Shown: positions 45,817 through 57,446 of the stretch, in pieces | Position numbering within the stretch: the stretch's first letter is position 1 | Layout: each line of letters opens with the position of its first letter | From: Ascaphus truei | Taxonomy: Eukaryota > Chordata > Amphibia > Anura > Ascaphidae | Length of the DNA: 64,000 nucleotides | Assembly: GCA_036426205.1 (NCBI GenBank) | Contig: CM071573.1 | Location: 76,852,159 to 76,916,158 of the forward strand | Direction of reading: 5' to 3' | Notes under the pieces: generated by a model | What the model was told of the DNA's origin: nothing | Databases searched by the model: none | The model's input: only the letters and a program-made list of their open reading frames with translations | Translations under genes and position numbers: made by a program

Positions 45817-46757
45817 TGTAACGGGTTTCTGAACCGGTCTGACCCACCCAATCTCCATTGGCCCCTAGGTCCTAGACCAATCCCCATTACGTGTAGTAGG
45901 TCCTGGTGGTGCACCTGTTGGCTACAGGACTCCTGAGTCTCCCCGCATGATGGTGTATGGGGAGGACCCCGTCCAGACAGGCAGCTGAGTGTATGGTGCT
46001 AGGTCCTACCTAGATCCAGTGCAGCGCCTCCACCTCATCAGGGTCCCGTGCGGTCACTTGGGGAGTGGTCCTGGCGAGGAACCTCTGTGGTGCTTCCTCT
46101 CTGTACAATCACATCCACACATGTACACGAGAGGGTTGTAATTAATAGAGCATCTTTATTGCTTGAGGTGGGCTAGCTGCCCCTCGCAGTAGTCTCTTTT
46201 AAGCCACTCATAATCATTAGTGCTTCCCTTTGAAAGGTATGTCCTTGTCTGAATTGGTGGGTTCCCTATCTCCCCTTCATGGAGATTCCCCTGGGCCAGC
46301 TCCCTGGTCCCAGTCTTATAAGCTGTCTCCTCCCAGCCTGCACTCATACGTTGCTGCCTTTGTGTCTCATAGTTTCTTACATCAGCCACCACAGCTTCTT
46401 TTCTCTGTCTGCTTGTGCTGCCAGACTTCACAGCTCTGCATCAGACTACCCGCAACAATGTTGCAGACCTCCATTGCCTCTTACTGACAGAGGCAGCACA
46501 GCAACAGGAACTCACTCTAACAACTCAGCAACAAACTACTTTTGGCTCAGTGCTGTGCCTTATGTATGCTCTGGAGGCTGACACACCCTCTGACATCACT
46601 AACCAGGAGTCAAGCCTGTGACCACTCCCATCCATACAGAGGGCACCTCACCAGGTGTGAGGGCAACCTCCATAATTACTGCTGGGCATGCCCACAACTT
46701 ACCAGGCCTTACTGTCGCAGCAGAGATGACTGTAGCCATTTTAACATGACCGCTACA
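45817..46757 (-). mobile_element. Solo LTR, noisy duplicate
   Basis: Counterpart of 33296-34225 with the same TGTAACGG and CCGCTACA ends and many small indels. Likely not a separate insertion. Confidence 0.65.
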
Positions 46758-47746
46758 TGTATATGTGTGGTGTGTATGTGTGTGTATGTGTGTATGTGTA
46801 ATGTGTGTGTGTATGCTAGTACAATGTTATTAAAAAAAATTAATTAAAGTATATATTTATTTTGGAAACGTTATTAAATCCCACACACACCATACACACA
46901 TATATACACACACATAATATACAGACACACACACACATACACCAATACCTCTCTCCCGCTGCACAGTATACACACAAAACGTGTGCGGACGTGCACGCGC
47001 CTTCCCAAGGCACATGCGCGCACGGCCACGTAGTATATAACAGCCTTTAGAATGGGTTTTTACTGATAGTGTCAGTTGACTGTCAGAAAAAGAGGGTACG
47101 CGACAGTTACGAGATGTAAAGAACATTCATTTTATGTTGTTACAATACAAACGGCAAGCATGTCTTCCAAGAATTGGTTAAACCACTAAGATATTTTTAC
47201 ATGAACTACTGTAATATTGTGTAAGTGATGCTATTCCATAAGAAACCTTCGTTCGGTCGTCAATGACATATTGCGGCCCTTTGCCGAATGGGCCATAAAG
47301 TATCTTCTTCTGGCGTTGCGTCTCGGGAGGAATACTATGGGCCAATAGCGAGCTTACATTTTGTCAAGAGTTAGATAAAGTGTTAGGGAGGAGTTTATCT
47401 GATGCAATCCACTACAACAATAACAGTACAATGTTTAGAATTTGGTACTTGCCCACTCCTCTTTTTATTAACAGTCTACAGCAAATATAAAAACAGTTTA
47501 AGACTGTCCCATATGTTAAAAGCTTGCCCTCCACATGTGCCTTTATTCACACATTTGATTCTCATTAAAAGATGCTGCAAAGGCATTGTCCTCTTGTTTG
47601 GGGTGCGCGGGAGCTGTCATCATTCCAAGCAACGGAAAGACAACTTATTCCAAGTATATTGAGTAGGACCCAACCAAAACCTCAAACACACCAGGACACT
47701 AAGGGAAAGCAGGAACTAAAAATAATGATTTTATTCTATCCCAAAG

Positions 47747-48088
47747 TACTGGCATACCCCGCTTAGCGTCGCATGGGACCGGAGCATGTATGTAAGCAGC
47801 GAAATGTACTTAAAGTGAAGCACTAACCTTTTTCCCACTTATTGATGCATGTACTGTACTGCAATCATCATATACTTGCATAGCTGATGTAAATAACGCA
47901 TGTGTAACAGGCTCTCTAGTCTCCCGCGCTTGCGCACCAGCTTCGGTACAGGTAGGGAGACGGTATTTTCTGTTTCGGGACGTTGCTAACAGGCTCGGAT
48001 GCGTGCATCTGCCGTTTGCCTATTGGGCGATATTCCTTACTCGCGAGTGTACTTAAAGTGAGTGTCCTTAAACCGGGGTATGCCTGTA
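47747..48088. mobile_element. TA-flanked MITE, noisy duplicate
   Basis: Counterpart of 35191-35527 with matching TACTGGCATACCCC and GGGGTATGCCTGTA ends. Confidence 0.75.
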
Positions 48089-48974
48089 TGCTGGCTCTGT
48101 TTCTCTACAGTTTGTGAACATCATAGTACAGTGTACCAAACATAAGGGCTTTATAGGAAGGCACGTAAAGGAAATGTACCAATAAACACGTCTTCTTTTT
48201 GAAACCACCACATTGATATGTATGTGAAGGGCTAACTGGTTTATTGTAAATGATATTAATTTAGTTTTTGTTGACTTCGATTTTAATGTTATCTTCAAAA
48301 TACATTAAAGATCCAATTAACTCATATAGTACAGTAATTTAGTAACAGCACTCACATAGTTAAAATGTACGTCCTGGGAATTAAATCAGCGAGTTTAAAG
48401 ATATGGGGGCTGATTGGCGAACCTCCTGGTGTATGATTGATGGCGTCATAACAAAAATGAATGCAGGAAGAGTAACTCTTTTGTTTCACTAATGCAAATA
48501 TCAGTACTGATTCTCACATAAATTTACTTATATGTGTTCAAGGGGCCTTTAAGTGCCCTGTGAGGCTATAATGGAGATCTCAAAGGTCCACGAAAGTGCT
48601 ATATAGCAAGTCCATGTAGCACAAATAAGCAAGTGTTTTATATGATGCAAAAAATACCATTATATCTAATCAGCAGCTACAGAACAGAAGCCACTGCCAG
48701 TAGTAGGCATATAGAAAAAAAACATCAATTTCAGAAAGGGTAACCTTAAAAATACGGAAACAACTTGTTGTATATATGGAAGAATGTATTACATGTGGAA
48801 CAGAATCATAACACATGTGCGCTGTTAAAGTGTAAGCTACATATGTCTTATCGATGCTATTTATCTTTTGAAAATGAAACACAGTTTGTGCCTCTGAATA
48901 CAAAAACCGCTCGCTGAAAGCACTTTGCTGAAATAAATGCACTATCTAGCTAACAAAATGATCTAGGTCTGAAC

Positions 48975-49585
48975 GATTTTAACCTCTACTGTCTTCTTCT
49001 GAGCTAACTTCTCTATTGCTGTTGCCTCCTGGATGTCACACCCCCTCAAACAGAACTTCTTCCTAAGTCTTATTCTAAACCCGCTCTGACGTGACTTCTT
49101 GCCTCACTGTAGTTTGGTTCAATCCTCCAAACCACAGCCACATGTTTGGTGTCATGCTTGACTCCTCCTTACATTTGTACCACACATACGTACCATCACC
49201 AGTTCCTGCTGTCGACCATCTCTGAACAACATATTCCTCACCCCGCTATCCACCAACATTTCGATGCACATTTAATATCCTGACTAGACTACTGTAACCT
49301 GTACTAGTCCAATCAGCCCTTCATCCCATATCACTGTCCTGGTCCATTTTAAAATTCTTCTGCCAGCTCATCATTCTCGCCAACCCTTCTATGCCCATGC
49401 TGAGGAACCCGCACGCTGTCCTTGGCCATCACATTGAGTTAAGATTGTACGTTTGTCGAAGTAGGGACTTCTTTACCCAGTCTTTCATATATGTATTAAG
49501 TTTATAATTTACTATATTGTTTTTTGTTCCTCAACTCCCATTGTGCTGCGCGGTGGAATATGTTGCGGCCAAATAATAAAAGATA
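48975..49585 (+). mobile_element. L2/CR1-type LINE relic, noisy duplicate
   Basis: Counterpart of 36400-37014, same 3' end (GCGCGGTGGAATATGTTGCGG), with extra frameshifting indels. Confidence 0.65.
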
Positions 49586-51074
49586 AGCCCACTGATTAGC
49601 CACCTGTGCTGAAGCAGCTATCCCCTAAAAACCTGACCTGTTTGTGGTCCTTGAGACTGGAGTTCCCCCCTGCACCAGGTATAGTACTGTGCTATGTACA
49701 TAATGCTATTAAAGACCCACATTGAAAACGATGTCTTTGAATTAATTTTAATTTTCAAATGATCTATTTAGGCACTAGATATTAGACTAGATACGTTTGT
49801 TAGCTTGTTTCATATGCATAAGCACGAAGCTTAGATGAGAGGTTTTAATTACAGGCAGCAAATTATCACAAGAAGTGGTTCATTTTTTTGCGTCCATTGG
49901 ATTCATCCTGCTGCATTAGTCAGATTTCTTCCGAATGGGGAAGGGCAAAGCGTATATATCGTTTCTACCGGACGCGTGAAACAAAGAGAACCTACAAAAT
50001 GAGAAACTAGGAAATGCTAAAAGTATCGACTCTGTTCCCTTATATTTTATTTGATGTTCAATAGTTTTTCAAATCTACTGTAGGCCAAGACTTACACAGA
50101 ACTTGCTCAACAACAAATACCTATATTATAATATCTGAATTCTCTCATATGGCAACAGCTCTTTTATTATTTATGGATATCTTATTAGATTGGAGTAGAA
50201 AATTGTCTTTGTGAACAGGTTTAATTGAAAACTGCTCTTTTACCATACGGTATTCTATAGTATTGGTTTAGCAAAGATAAGAAACTGCCCAAACCTGCTT
50301 CTCTATTACTACATTCATACACTGTGGTTTAACAGATTCAAGCATTGTGATAACGATATGACTTAGCACAATGCGTGTGTGACTTTGAGACATGTATTTT
50401 CCCCTAGAACTTCGCCTTTTGATTTGCAAAATGCAGAAATCAGAAAACCCTCTCAAAGACGCTGTTTTGTCCATTTCAGTCTGGGTTAGGGCAGCTTAGA
50501 TTTGGATTTAGACCACTTAATAGAATTTCACAAATACATGGGGATATATTCTTTAAATCCCATACCAGACACAACAGAGGGGAATTTATTTGTTTGAAGT
50601 CTCCCCTGGAACATGTGATAATACTGATGCACAAACAGCACCTGATATTACAGTATCAGAGGTAAAACTTATTTGGAACCTGCTGTATTACTGTATTATT
50701 TGGCCTCGGGAGATTTTGTAAAAAGAACCTGAATAATTGCACATGGCTGTTATGCAACACACCTTTCTAACTAGACAGTTCTGTGCGTTATCTTTTGCCA
50801 AAGCTGGCCCATGTTAAAATGCTAACCAGATTCTTCGATCAACCACTGTTATCTGAATAGATTGTCTCTGTCAGGTGGATGTCACCTCCAGTCCACAGGG
50901 CCATCACAGGTCAGGTTTTAATGGATATCCCTTCTCAGCACAGGTTGCTCAATCAGTGGCTCAGATATCCCTATACCTGTCCTTTTGGTGTGCCCTCGGC
51001 ACAGGACTTGGCCACTCCTGGCCTATGAAGACCAGAAAGCTAATGTGTAATATGTTATTAAACGATAGCATTTT

Positions 51075-52190
51075 GACAACCGTGGGACCACCCCTCTACT
51101 CCTTCACATTCTCCATACTCTTGGTATTCGGAACAAAGCTCTAACCTGGATTTTCTCTTACCTCTCCCATCGTACTTTCAGTGTATCTTTCTGCTAACAC
51201 CACCTCCTCCTCTATTGATCTCTCTGTGGGGGTACCCCCAGGGCTCTGTCCTGGACCTCTTCTCGTTTTCTCTTAACACTCTCTCTAGTGACCTTAGTAA
51301 CATCTCTTGGGTTTAAATATCACCTCTGACGCTGACGAAACACAAATTTACTTTTCAACAACCCGACCTTACACACCCACCGCTGTACAAACCAAAGTTT
51401 CTGAATTGTTCTCTCTGCTATTGCATCTTGATGGCCCTCCCGTACGCCCTTAAACTCAACATGGCAAAACAAAACTCCTCATACTTCCTCCCAAATCTGG
51501 CCTACTACTGTACCTCCTTCCTACATCATAACTGTTGGATTACATCATCTCACCGCATTACCCAAGCTCTTCTGTCAGGGTCACTCTCATCTCCTCTCTC
51601 CCTTCACACATATCAAACCTGTTGCTTTGTTCCCTGCAATATCACTAAGATACGCCCGTTCCCTCTGTTGCTCGACTGCTAGACTCTGACTCCATGGCCC
51701 CATCTCCTCCCGTCTCGGCCTTCGTGCCTCTCACCTGTCTTCCCTATAACTATCCTAAACGCTGCTGCCAAAATGCTCTGTTCTTCCTAAATCTGTCTCC
51801 CGCATCTCCTCTCCTGAATCCCTCTCCTGCTTCGATCAAATCCCCACATCTCACACTCATTCTTCTCTCAATCCCTCCTCACTTTTTAAGCTTTACACTC
51901 TTCTGTGCCCCGGCTTACATCCAGCCTCTAATTTCTCATTATGCACCATCCCGATTCTTGCATTCTGCTCAAGGTGTCTTCTTTCTACCCCCTTTGTATC
52001 TAAGCCCTCTTCCTCGCCTTAAACCTTTTTCACTGACTGCTCTCCTCTCAATAACCCGACTAGCACCCTCTCTATGAATAGCACTGTGGATAATACTGGA
52101 CACATGATACATAAAGCTTGACCCCCTGCAGAACGCACTACCAAAACTCCCTCCTACTGTCTCTGTACGTTCTTCCTACCTACCAATTGA
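51075..52190 (+). mobile_element. L2-type LINE reverse transcriptase portion, noisy duplicate
   Basis: Counterpart of 38510-39609. Its target-site copy reads ACCAATTGATT, i.e. one base short of the two perfect copies at 39595 and 56586, as expected of read error. Confidence 0.75.
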
Positions 52191-52192
52191 TT

Positions 52193-54189
52193 AACTCACA
52201 CGGCCTTGTTGTAAGTTCTATTACATCAAGTTTTCTTTAACTCTCAGATTTTTCTTTATGATGGTAGGTTGTTCTGTTTTTTCTTTACTCTCGTGGGTTT
52301 CTTGAAATGTTCCTCACCGTAGAGGTACCACTCTTCCTTCTAGAGGCTCCCCTCTCACAAAAAAGAAAAGCAGTTAAATGACAAATGCAAACGACAACTG
52401 TGATTCGGGGAGTGATTGTGAGAATAATAAAAGATAATACAGTATCTATCACTCACAACGGCTATATGATGGTTATCCTCTAATGTAATCTTGGTTTTCA
52501 TCACTGGCAATAGGATGTGTCATGGAACAGAATACCCCTGTCTGCCTTTTCTGTTTCAGCCCCCCTTCCCTTGGCAGTTCCCCCTGCTAGCTGCACTAGG
52601 ATGTTACTTTCCTTGCAGTTCTCTCTCTAGTGGCAGATGGAAATGGATACATTATGTTCTCTTTTTTCCCTCTGTCCATACTATACCCCTGTGTTGCTCT
52701 GGCAACTTCTCCAGTCCTCCTAGTTTTGGGCTTTTCCCATTTTCCCCCCTGTCTTTCTGGTACAGTTATGCAGTCTCACTGAACCTTTATCGTTACTCTT
52801 GCCCCTCACTTCCTTTTCACCATTACCTCTGGATGAGTGAGTACTGCTGTATACTCCATATGGTAGATTATCTTCTCACCTGCTGTAACTACCAAGCCAC
52901 ACAAGAGACCCTATCCCAACATCTACATCTCTACACAAGTACCTGTCTTTTAACCCGGCTTTCCTTCCACAAATAAAGTAAGAAAATAAACAGACTTGTT
53001 GTGCTTGGAAAAGAGGGCCGAGTTGACACTATCTGGGCTAAAATCTACAATGACCCTGGCTTTCCGATAGGATGGGAGGGGAAAGGGGATATAGAATAAA
53101 AATAGATTCAAATCACTCACACAGACCAGTGTAGTACACACTGATATTGGTTTCTTTGGCTTCCTTTTTCATTTTTTTGGAGTCCTTCTGTCTTCCTTAT
53201 GTCAGCAAAGGTGTATTGCTTCATGCAATAATGGGATATAACCACAGGGTGCAATTGGTGGCCAGGACGTACAAAAGCTTTATTTTAAATAAGCAACTAA
53301 ACTAAAGTGATGCACAAAAACACAATGATTAAAACTTATGATAAAAGCAATAGAGCACTAAAAAAGTGCTAAAGACATGGGAGTCGCTCAGTTGGTGGTG
53401 GTAGGTAATCTCTTTCTCTGTGTTCCGGATTGAGAGCTACGACGTCACTTCCGGTCTCCTCTGATGGTGGCATCAATTTGTCCAAGTGTAATGAGCTACT
53501 GTGTTCGCCCTGTGCAGGGCTTCCTCGGCTCTTTGAATGGGGATGGGACAGGTACTTGGCTGTTTATATATGTTAGCTGCCAATCCCCCTCCTTTTTCAA
53601 TTATATCTTCGTTAACTGGAATCCTGGAGCGCCACCATCTTTTGAGGTGCGGCAGCCCCTCTTTGACGGAATCTCCTGACCGCTGCCATCTTTTGAGAGC
53701 CGCGCGAATCCTGAGTAAGCTGCGCGCGCATCCTAGAGTAAGCTGCGCAGCGCACCTAGCGCTTTTGTTTCTTATATGTTGTAGTGAAGAGGTAGAGTTC
53801 TAATTTATACCCCAGTTGAGTTGCGTGCGCGTCTGGGAACATGTTGCTCGCGCATCCGCAACATATTGTATTGCTGGTTAGATTTAAAAGTATATCTAAC
53901 ATTGTACATTGTTTATACATTACTTTGTAAATAGTTAAAAACACCTTATAGTGCTTAAAATAAATGTTAATGTAATCTAAAATAGAATTGTGATATGGGA
54001 ATATCTAACTATTTATCATGTGACAAGTGTTAAGCTTAATATAGATATATAATATAAATATAGTCCAAAGGATAAGTGTTTGTGTCAAAATAACATATAC
54101 AAACTAGAGTGTTAATAATTAAAAAATCCTTTAAATAATTCTTTTTATAAAAAAATTTTTTTAATTCTTTTGAAAATTTGGTGTATCAC
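52193..54189 (-). mobile_element. Palindromic element left arm, noisy duplicate
   Basis: Counterpart of 39610-41614, including the later insertion (52516-53065) and a damaged hammerhead-like motif near 53493-53530. Confidence 0.65.
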
Positions 54190-54217
54190 NNNNNNNNNNN
54201 NNNNNNNNNNNNNNNNN
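54190..54217. other. Assembly gap (28 N)
   Basis: Unknown bases. Flanks GGTGTATCA(C) and TATCAAAATTG overlap when compared with the continuous sequence GGTGTATCAAAATTG at 41606, so nothing appears to be missing. Confidence 0.98.
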
Positions 54218-54540
54218 TATCAAAATTGATTATTTTTAGTCCCAATGTTCAAAAATGAAACAAATGTCCAGACATGTGGGATAGCCACATATATACACAC
54301 AGATGTCCTTCGCGTAAATTTCAGAGGTCTGTGGTGGGAAAGAAGGGAAAGTTAATGAATGCAATATGTCCGTAGTGGTTCAAGATGTATATTTGTTCTT
54401 ATCTTATACCTCAGACTCAGAGGGTGTATATAATACCAACTGAATATAACCGTGTCAATTCAGTTGGTATTATATACACCCTCTGAGTCTGATGTATAAG
54501 ATAAGAACAAATATACATCTTGAACCACTACGGACATATT
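54218..54540. repeat. Centre of palindrome, copy 2
   Basis: Left arm to 54443, spacer ATAACCGTGTCA, then right arm. The spacer is the exact reverse complement of that at 41838-41849, and the nearby arm difference (CATCAG versus CCTCAG) is also swapped. Confidence 0.9.
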
Positions 54541-55289
54541 GCATTCATTAACTTTCCCTTCTTTCCCACCACAGACCTCTGAAATTTACGCGAAGGACAT
54601 CTGTGTGTATATATGTGGCTATCCCACATGTCTGGACATTTGTTTCATTTTTGAACATTGGGACTAAAAATAATCAATTTTGATAAACCAATTTTTTCAA
54701 AAGAATTAAAAAAATGTTTTTTTTTAAATAATTCTTTAAAGGATTTTTTAATTATTAACACTAGTTTTGTATATGTTTTTTTGACACAAACACTATATCC
54801 TTTGTACTTATATTTATATTTCTATATCAACCTTAACACTTGTCACATGATAAATTAGTTAGATATTCCCATATCCCAATTATATATTTTAGATTACATT
54901 AACGTTTATTTTAAGCACTATAAGGTGTTTTTAACACCAAATATATCACTTGATTTCTCATGTTGAATTTATATATACACACAATATCCACTTTAGTTAC
55001 ACCATATTTCACTCATAGATCCATCACATCACCTTTCACTTATATATCTGTTCGTCTATTCCCGCAATAGCCGGGTTTTTACTATTTACAAAGTAATGTA
55101 TAACAATGTATACATATACTTTTAACTCTAGCCTGCAATACAAATATGTGCGGATGCGCGAGCAACATGTTCCCAGACGCGCACGCAACCTCAACTGTGG
55201 TAGAAATTAGAATTTTTACCTTTCACTACAACATATAAGAACAAAAGCGCTAGGATTCGCGCGCAGCTTACTCTAGGATGCGCGCGCAC

Positions 55290-55425
55290 CTCAAAAGATG
55301 GCGGCGGTCAAGGATTCCAGTCAAAGATGCGCGCACCTCAAAAGATGGCGGCACTCCGGGATTCCCGTTAAAGAAGATATAATTGAAAAAGGAGGGGGAT
55401 TGGCCAGCTAACATATATAAACAGC
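55290..55425 (+). promoter_or_regulatory. Promoter-like module: two YY1-type sites, inverted CCAAT, TATA
   Basis: AAGATGGCGGC, a canonical YY1 site, occurs twice (55295-55305, 55342-55352) within CpG-rich repeats. ATTGG (55399-55403) is an inverted CCAAT box, and TATATAA (55414-55420) follows 11 bases later. The hammerhead-like fold starts 26 bases after the TATA box, so a transcript starting at the usual distance would carry it near its 5' end. Activity is inferred. Confidence 0.6.
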
Positions 55426-55445
55426 CAGTACCTGTCCCATCCTGA

Positions 55446-55502
55446 TTCAAAGAGCCTGAGGAAGCCCTGCACAGGGCGAAACGCGTAGCTCATTACCTTG
55501 GA
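55446..55502 (+). ncRNA. Hammerhead-ribozyme-like motif
   Basis: Core CTGAGGA (55456-55462) fits CUGANGA. Stem II GCCCT/AGGGC (55464-55468, 55473-55477) has loop GCAC. GAAA (55478-55481) follows. Stem III is minimal (ACG/CGU, 55481-55486, no loop), then A87 as the cleavage-site base. Stem I has an inner GAGC/GCTC helix (55452-55455, 55488-55491), an internal loop, and an outer TTCAA/TTGGA helix (55446-55450, 55498-55502). One extra A (55463) lies between the core and stem II, which may reduce activity. Hammerheads with very short stem III are known from Penelope-like elements, where two copies act together. Confidence 0.55.
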
Positions 55503-56585
55503 CAGATGCAGCCACCATAGAGGAGCCGGAAGTGACGTCGTAGCTCTCAATCCAGACACAGAGAAAGAGATTACCTACCACCCACCACTGAGCGACTCCC
55601 TATGTCTTTTTAGCACTTTTTTAGTGCTCTATTGCTTTTATCATAAGTTTTAATCATTTTGTTTTTGTGCATCACTTTTATTATTTTGCTTATTTAAAAT
55701 AAAGCTTTTGTACGTCCTGACCACCCATTGCACCCTGTGGTTCATATCCCATTATTGCATGAAGCAATTACATCTATGCTGGACATAAGGAAGACAGAAG
55801 GACTCCAAAATTGAAAAAGGAAGCCAAAGAAACCTATATCAGTGTGTACTCACACTGGTCCGTGTGAGTATTTGAATCTATTTTTATCTCATATCCCCCT
55901 TTCCCCTCCCATCCTATTGCCAGGTGAAAACCAAGATACCACTAGAGGATAACACTCATATTAGCCCGTGTGAGTGATAGATATTATCTTTTATTATTCT
56001 CACAATACCTCCCCGCATCACAGTTGTCGTTTGCATTTGTATCGATTTAACTGCTTTTCTTTTTCTGTGAGAGGGAGACCTCTAGAAGGAAGAAGTTACC
56101 TCTGCGGTGAGGAACATTCAAGAACCCACGAGAGTTAAAGAAAAAACAGAACAACAACCTACATCATAAGAAAAAGCTGAGAGTTAAAGAAACCTTGATA
56201 TAATAGAACTTACACAAGGCTGTGTGAGTTATATACCCATTTTCATATACATTTATATGTATATATTTCTCCCACCCATCAAGTTTATCCTACTCTGATG
56301 AATCAATTGAGGTGATTTTACCATATTGATCACCAGTGAAAGAAGATATACCTTCCCTAAAACACATACTCTTCCTCACACTGTGCTCCCCCATCTTTTT
56401 GTGTTCCATTGCCATTAAGGGTCCTGGATAGCTCCTGCTGGGGTTTCGAGTCGCAGAAGGGCACCGCAACGGAAACACGTGAAATCTAAGGGCTGTATTA
56501 TACCCTTCTTATTTTTCATTTCATTTTTGTTTACTAACAATCCTATATATATCGTACAGAGACAGCACCCGGGTATTTTTCCAAA

Positions 56586-56775
56586 CCTACCAATTAGATT
56601 GTAAGCTCCTCGGAGCAGGGGCTCCTCTTCCTTAATGTTACTTTTATGTCTGAAGCACTTATTCCCATGACCCGTTATTTATATTATCCGTTATTTATTT
56701 GATTACCACGTATATTACTACTGTGAAGCGCTATGTACATTAATGGCGCTATATAAATAAAGACATACAATACAA
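56586..56775 (+). mobile_element. L2-type LINE 3' UTR, displaced remainder of the 38510 element
   Basis: Begins with the right copy of CCTACCAATTAGATT and goes on exactly where the L2 at 39609 stopped: GTAAGCTCCTCGGAGCAGGG, TTACTTTTATGTCTGAAGC, GGCGCTATATAAATAAAGAC and an ACATACAATAC tail. Confidence 0.85.
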
Positions 56776-57125
56776 TACCATATGAGTAACTCCTCTGGTC
56801 CATCACACTATATCACCGCCTACAGCTATATTCACCTGAAATGAGTAGTGCAGCATTCAACCTTTCAAGGGATGTTCTACAATCAAAGGTAACATACCTG
56901 AAGGTTAAGTACCTTTATGCAATTGCAATGGGTACTAGGAGCATCGGAGGGAGAGAGTAACGGAGCTGTATAACCGGTATAGTAACCCCTGTAGTATGTG
57001 CAGCACGAACGGATCAGCCTGGAGTAACAAATACTCACGATACAGCCATCCAAATCAGTACTTGGCTCTCACTCTCTCTGTCCTCGTGTTGTTCCGATGT
57101 TCTACAATCACCTAATCTGCAATTT
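56776..57125. other. No gene seen
   Basis: Unique sequence; contains GGGAGAGAGTAACGG and CACTCTCTCTGTCC words but no defined element. Confidence 0.35.
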
Positions 57126-57128
57126 TTA

Positions 57129-57443
57129 GGCCGCGATTATACAGCACGCGGAAAACACAAATATCCTAATCCCTATGCGGCCGCCCCTAGTGTGTGGGTG
57201 CGCGCTCACGATGGAGCGCGATGGCAGGACCGCATTTTGAACAGACAAAAAACTTGTCTTTTCAAGCATGGTCGCGTGACATCACGTGAGCGGTTCAGCC
57301 AATGAGGGTGAACCAGCTTTGGGACGCCTCTGCCACGCCTACCCAATCTCCTGCAGCCAAGTTCAGGCATCGCTGGGACAAGAGGCGCCCGCGAAGCGAT
57401 GAGTGTGCGCGAACACGGACCAGCACAGACTATAATCGTGGCC
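57129..57443. mobile_element. PIF/Harbinger-like MITE
   Basis: GGCCGCGATTATAC at the left and TATAATCGTGGCC at the right are inverted. TTA lies on both sides (57126-57128, 57444-57446), the 3-bp duplication typical of Harbinger elements. The interior is GC-rich with CACGTG, CCAAT and CCACGCC words (57280-57350) that could act as promoter sites. The overlapping frames (93 and 107 codons) have no transposase features. Confidence 0.75.
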
Positions 57444-57446
57444 TTA

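Larger units (their letters stand above)
41933..54189. other. Probable misassembled duplicate (noisy second copy)
   Basis: Re-runs the sequence of 31341-41600 with frequent one- or two-base insertions and deletions in unique DNA as well as in repeats; for example, the L2 motif region, octamer and MITE ends are all disturbed. Counterparts: GC-rich foldback 45637-45749, solo LTR 45817-46757, TA-flanked MITE 47747-48088, L2 relics 48975-49585 and 51075-52190, hAT-like pieces 49588-49678 and 50874-51022, palindromic-element arm from 52193. The error style, abrupt ends at a palindrome, and a terminal N run point to gap filling with an uncorrected long read. A real, ancient duplication is the alternative. 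Confidence 0.7.
54456..56585 (+). mobile_element. Palindromic Penelope-like element, right arm and distal end
   Basis: Reverse complement of the left arm from the centre to GTGTGAGTT (56230), followed by a 355-bp distal segment (56231-56585) found once. Contains the promoter-like block (55291-55420), the hammerhead-like motif (55446-55502), a transcribed-looking tail with AATAAAG (55698 region), and an uninterrupted site at 55911-55926 where the left arm has an insertion. It also has about 130 bases (54940-55070) absent from the left arm. Ends TTTTTCCAAA before the right target duplication. A second GAAAC motif (GGAAACACGTG, 56470) lies in the distal segment. No ORF. Confidence 0.6.

Noticed and set aside
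31341..54540. Biological tandem segmental duplication
   Set aside because: Indel-dominated differences, breakpoint at a palindrome, zero-length N gap and one coherent set of target duplications favour an assembly fault; not excluded outright.
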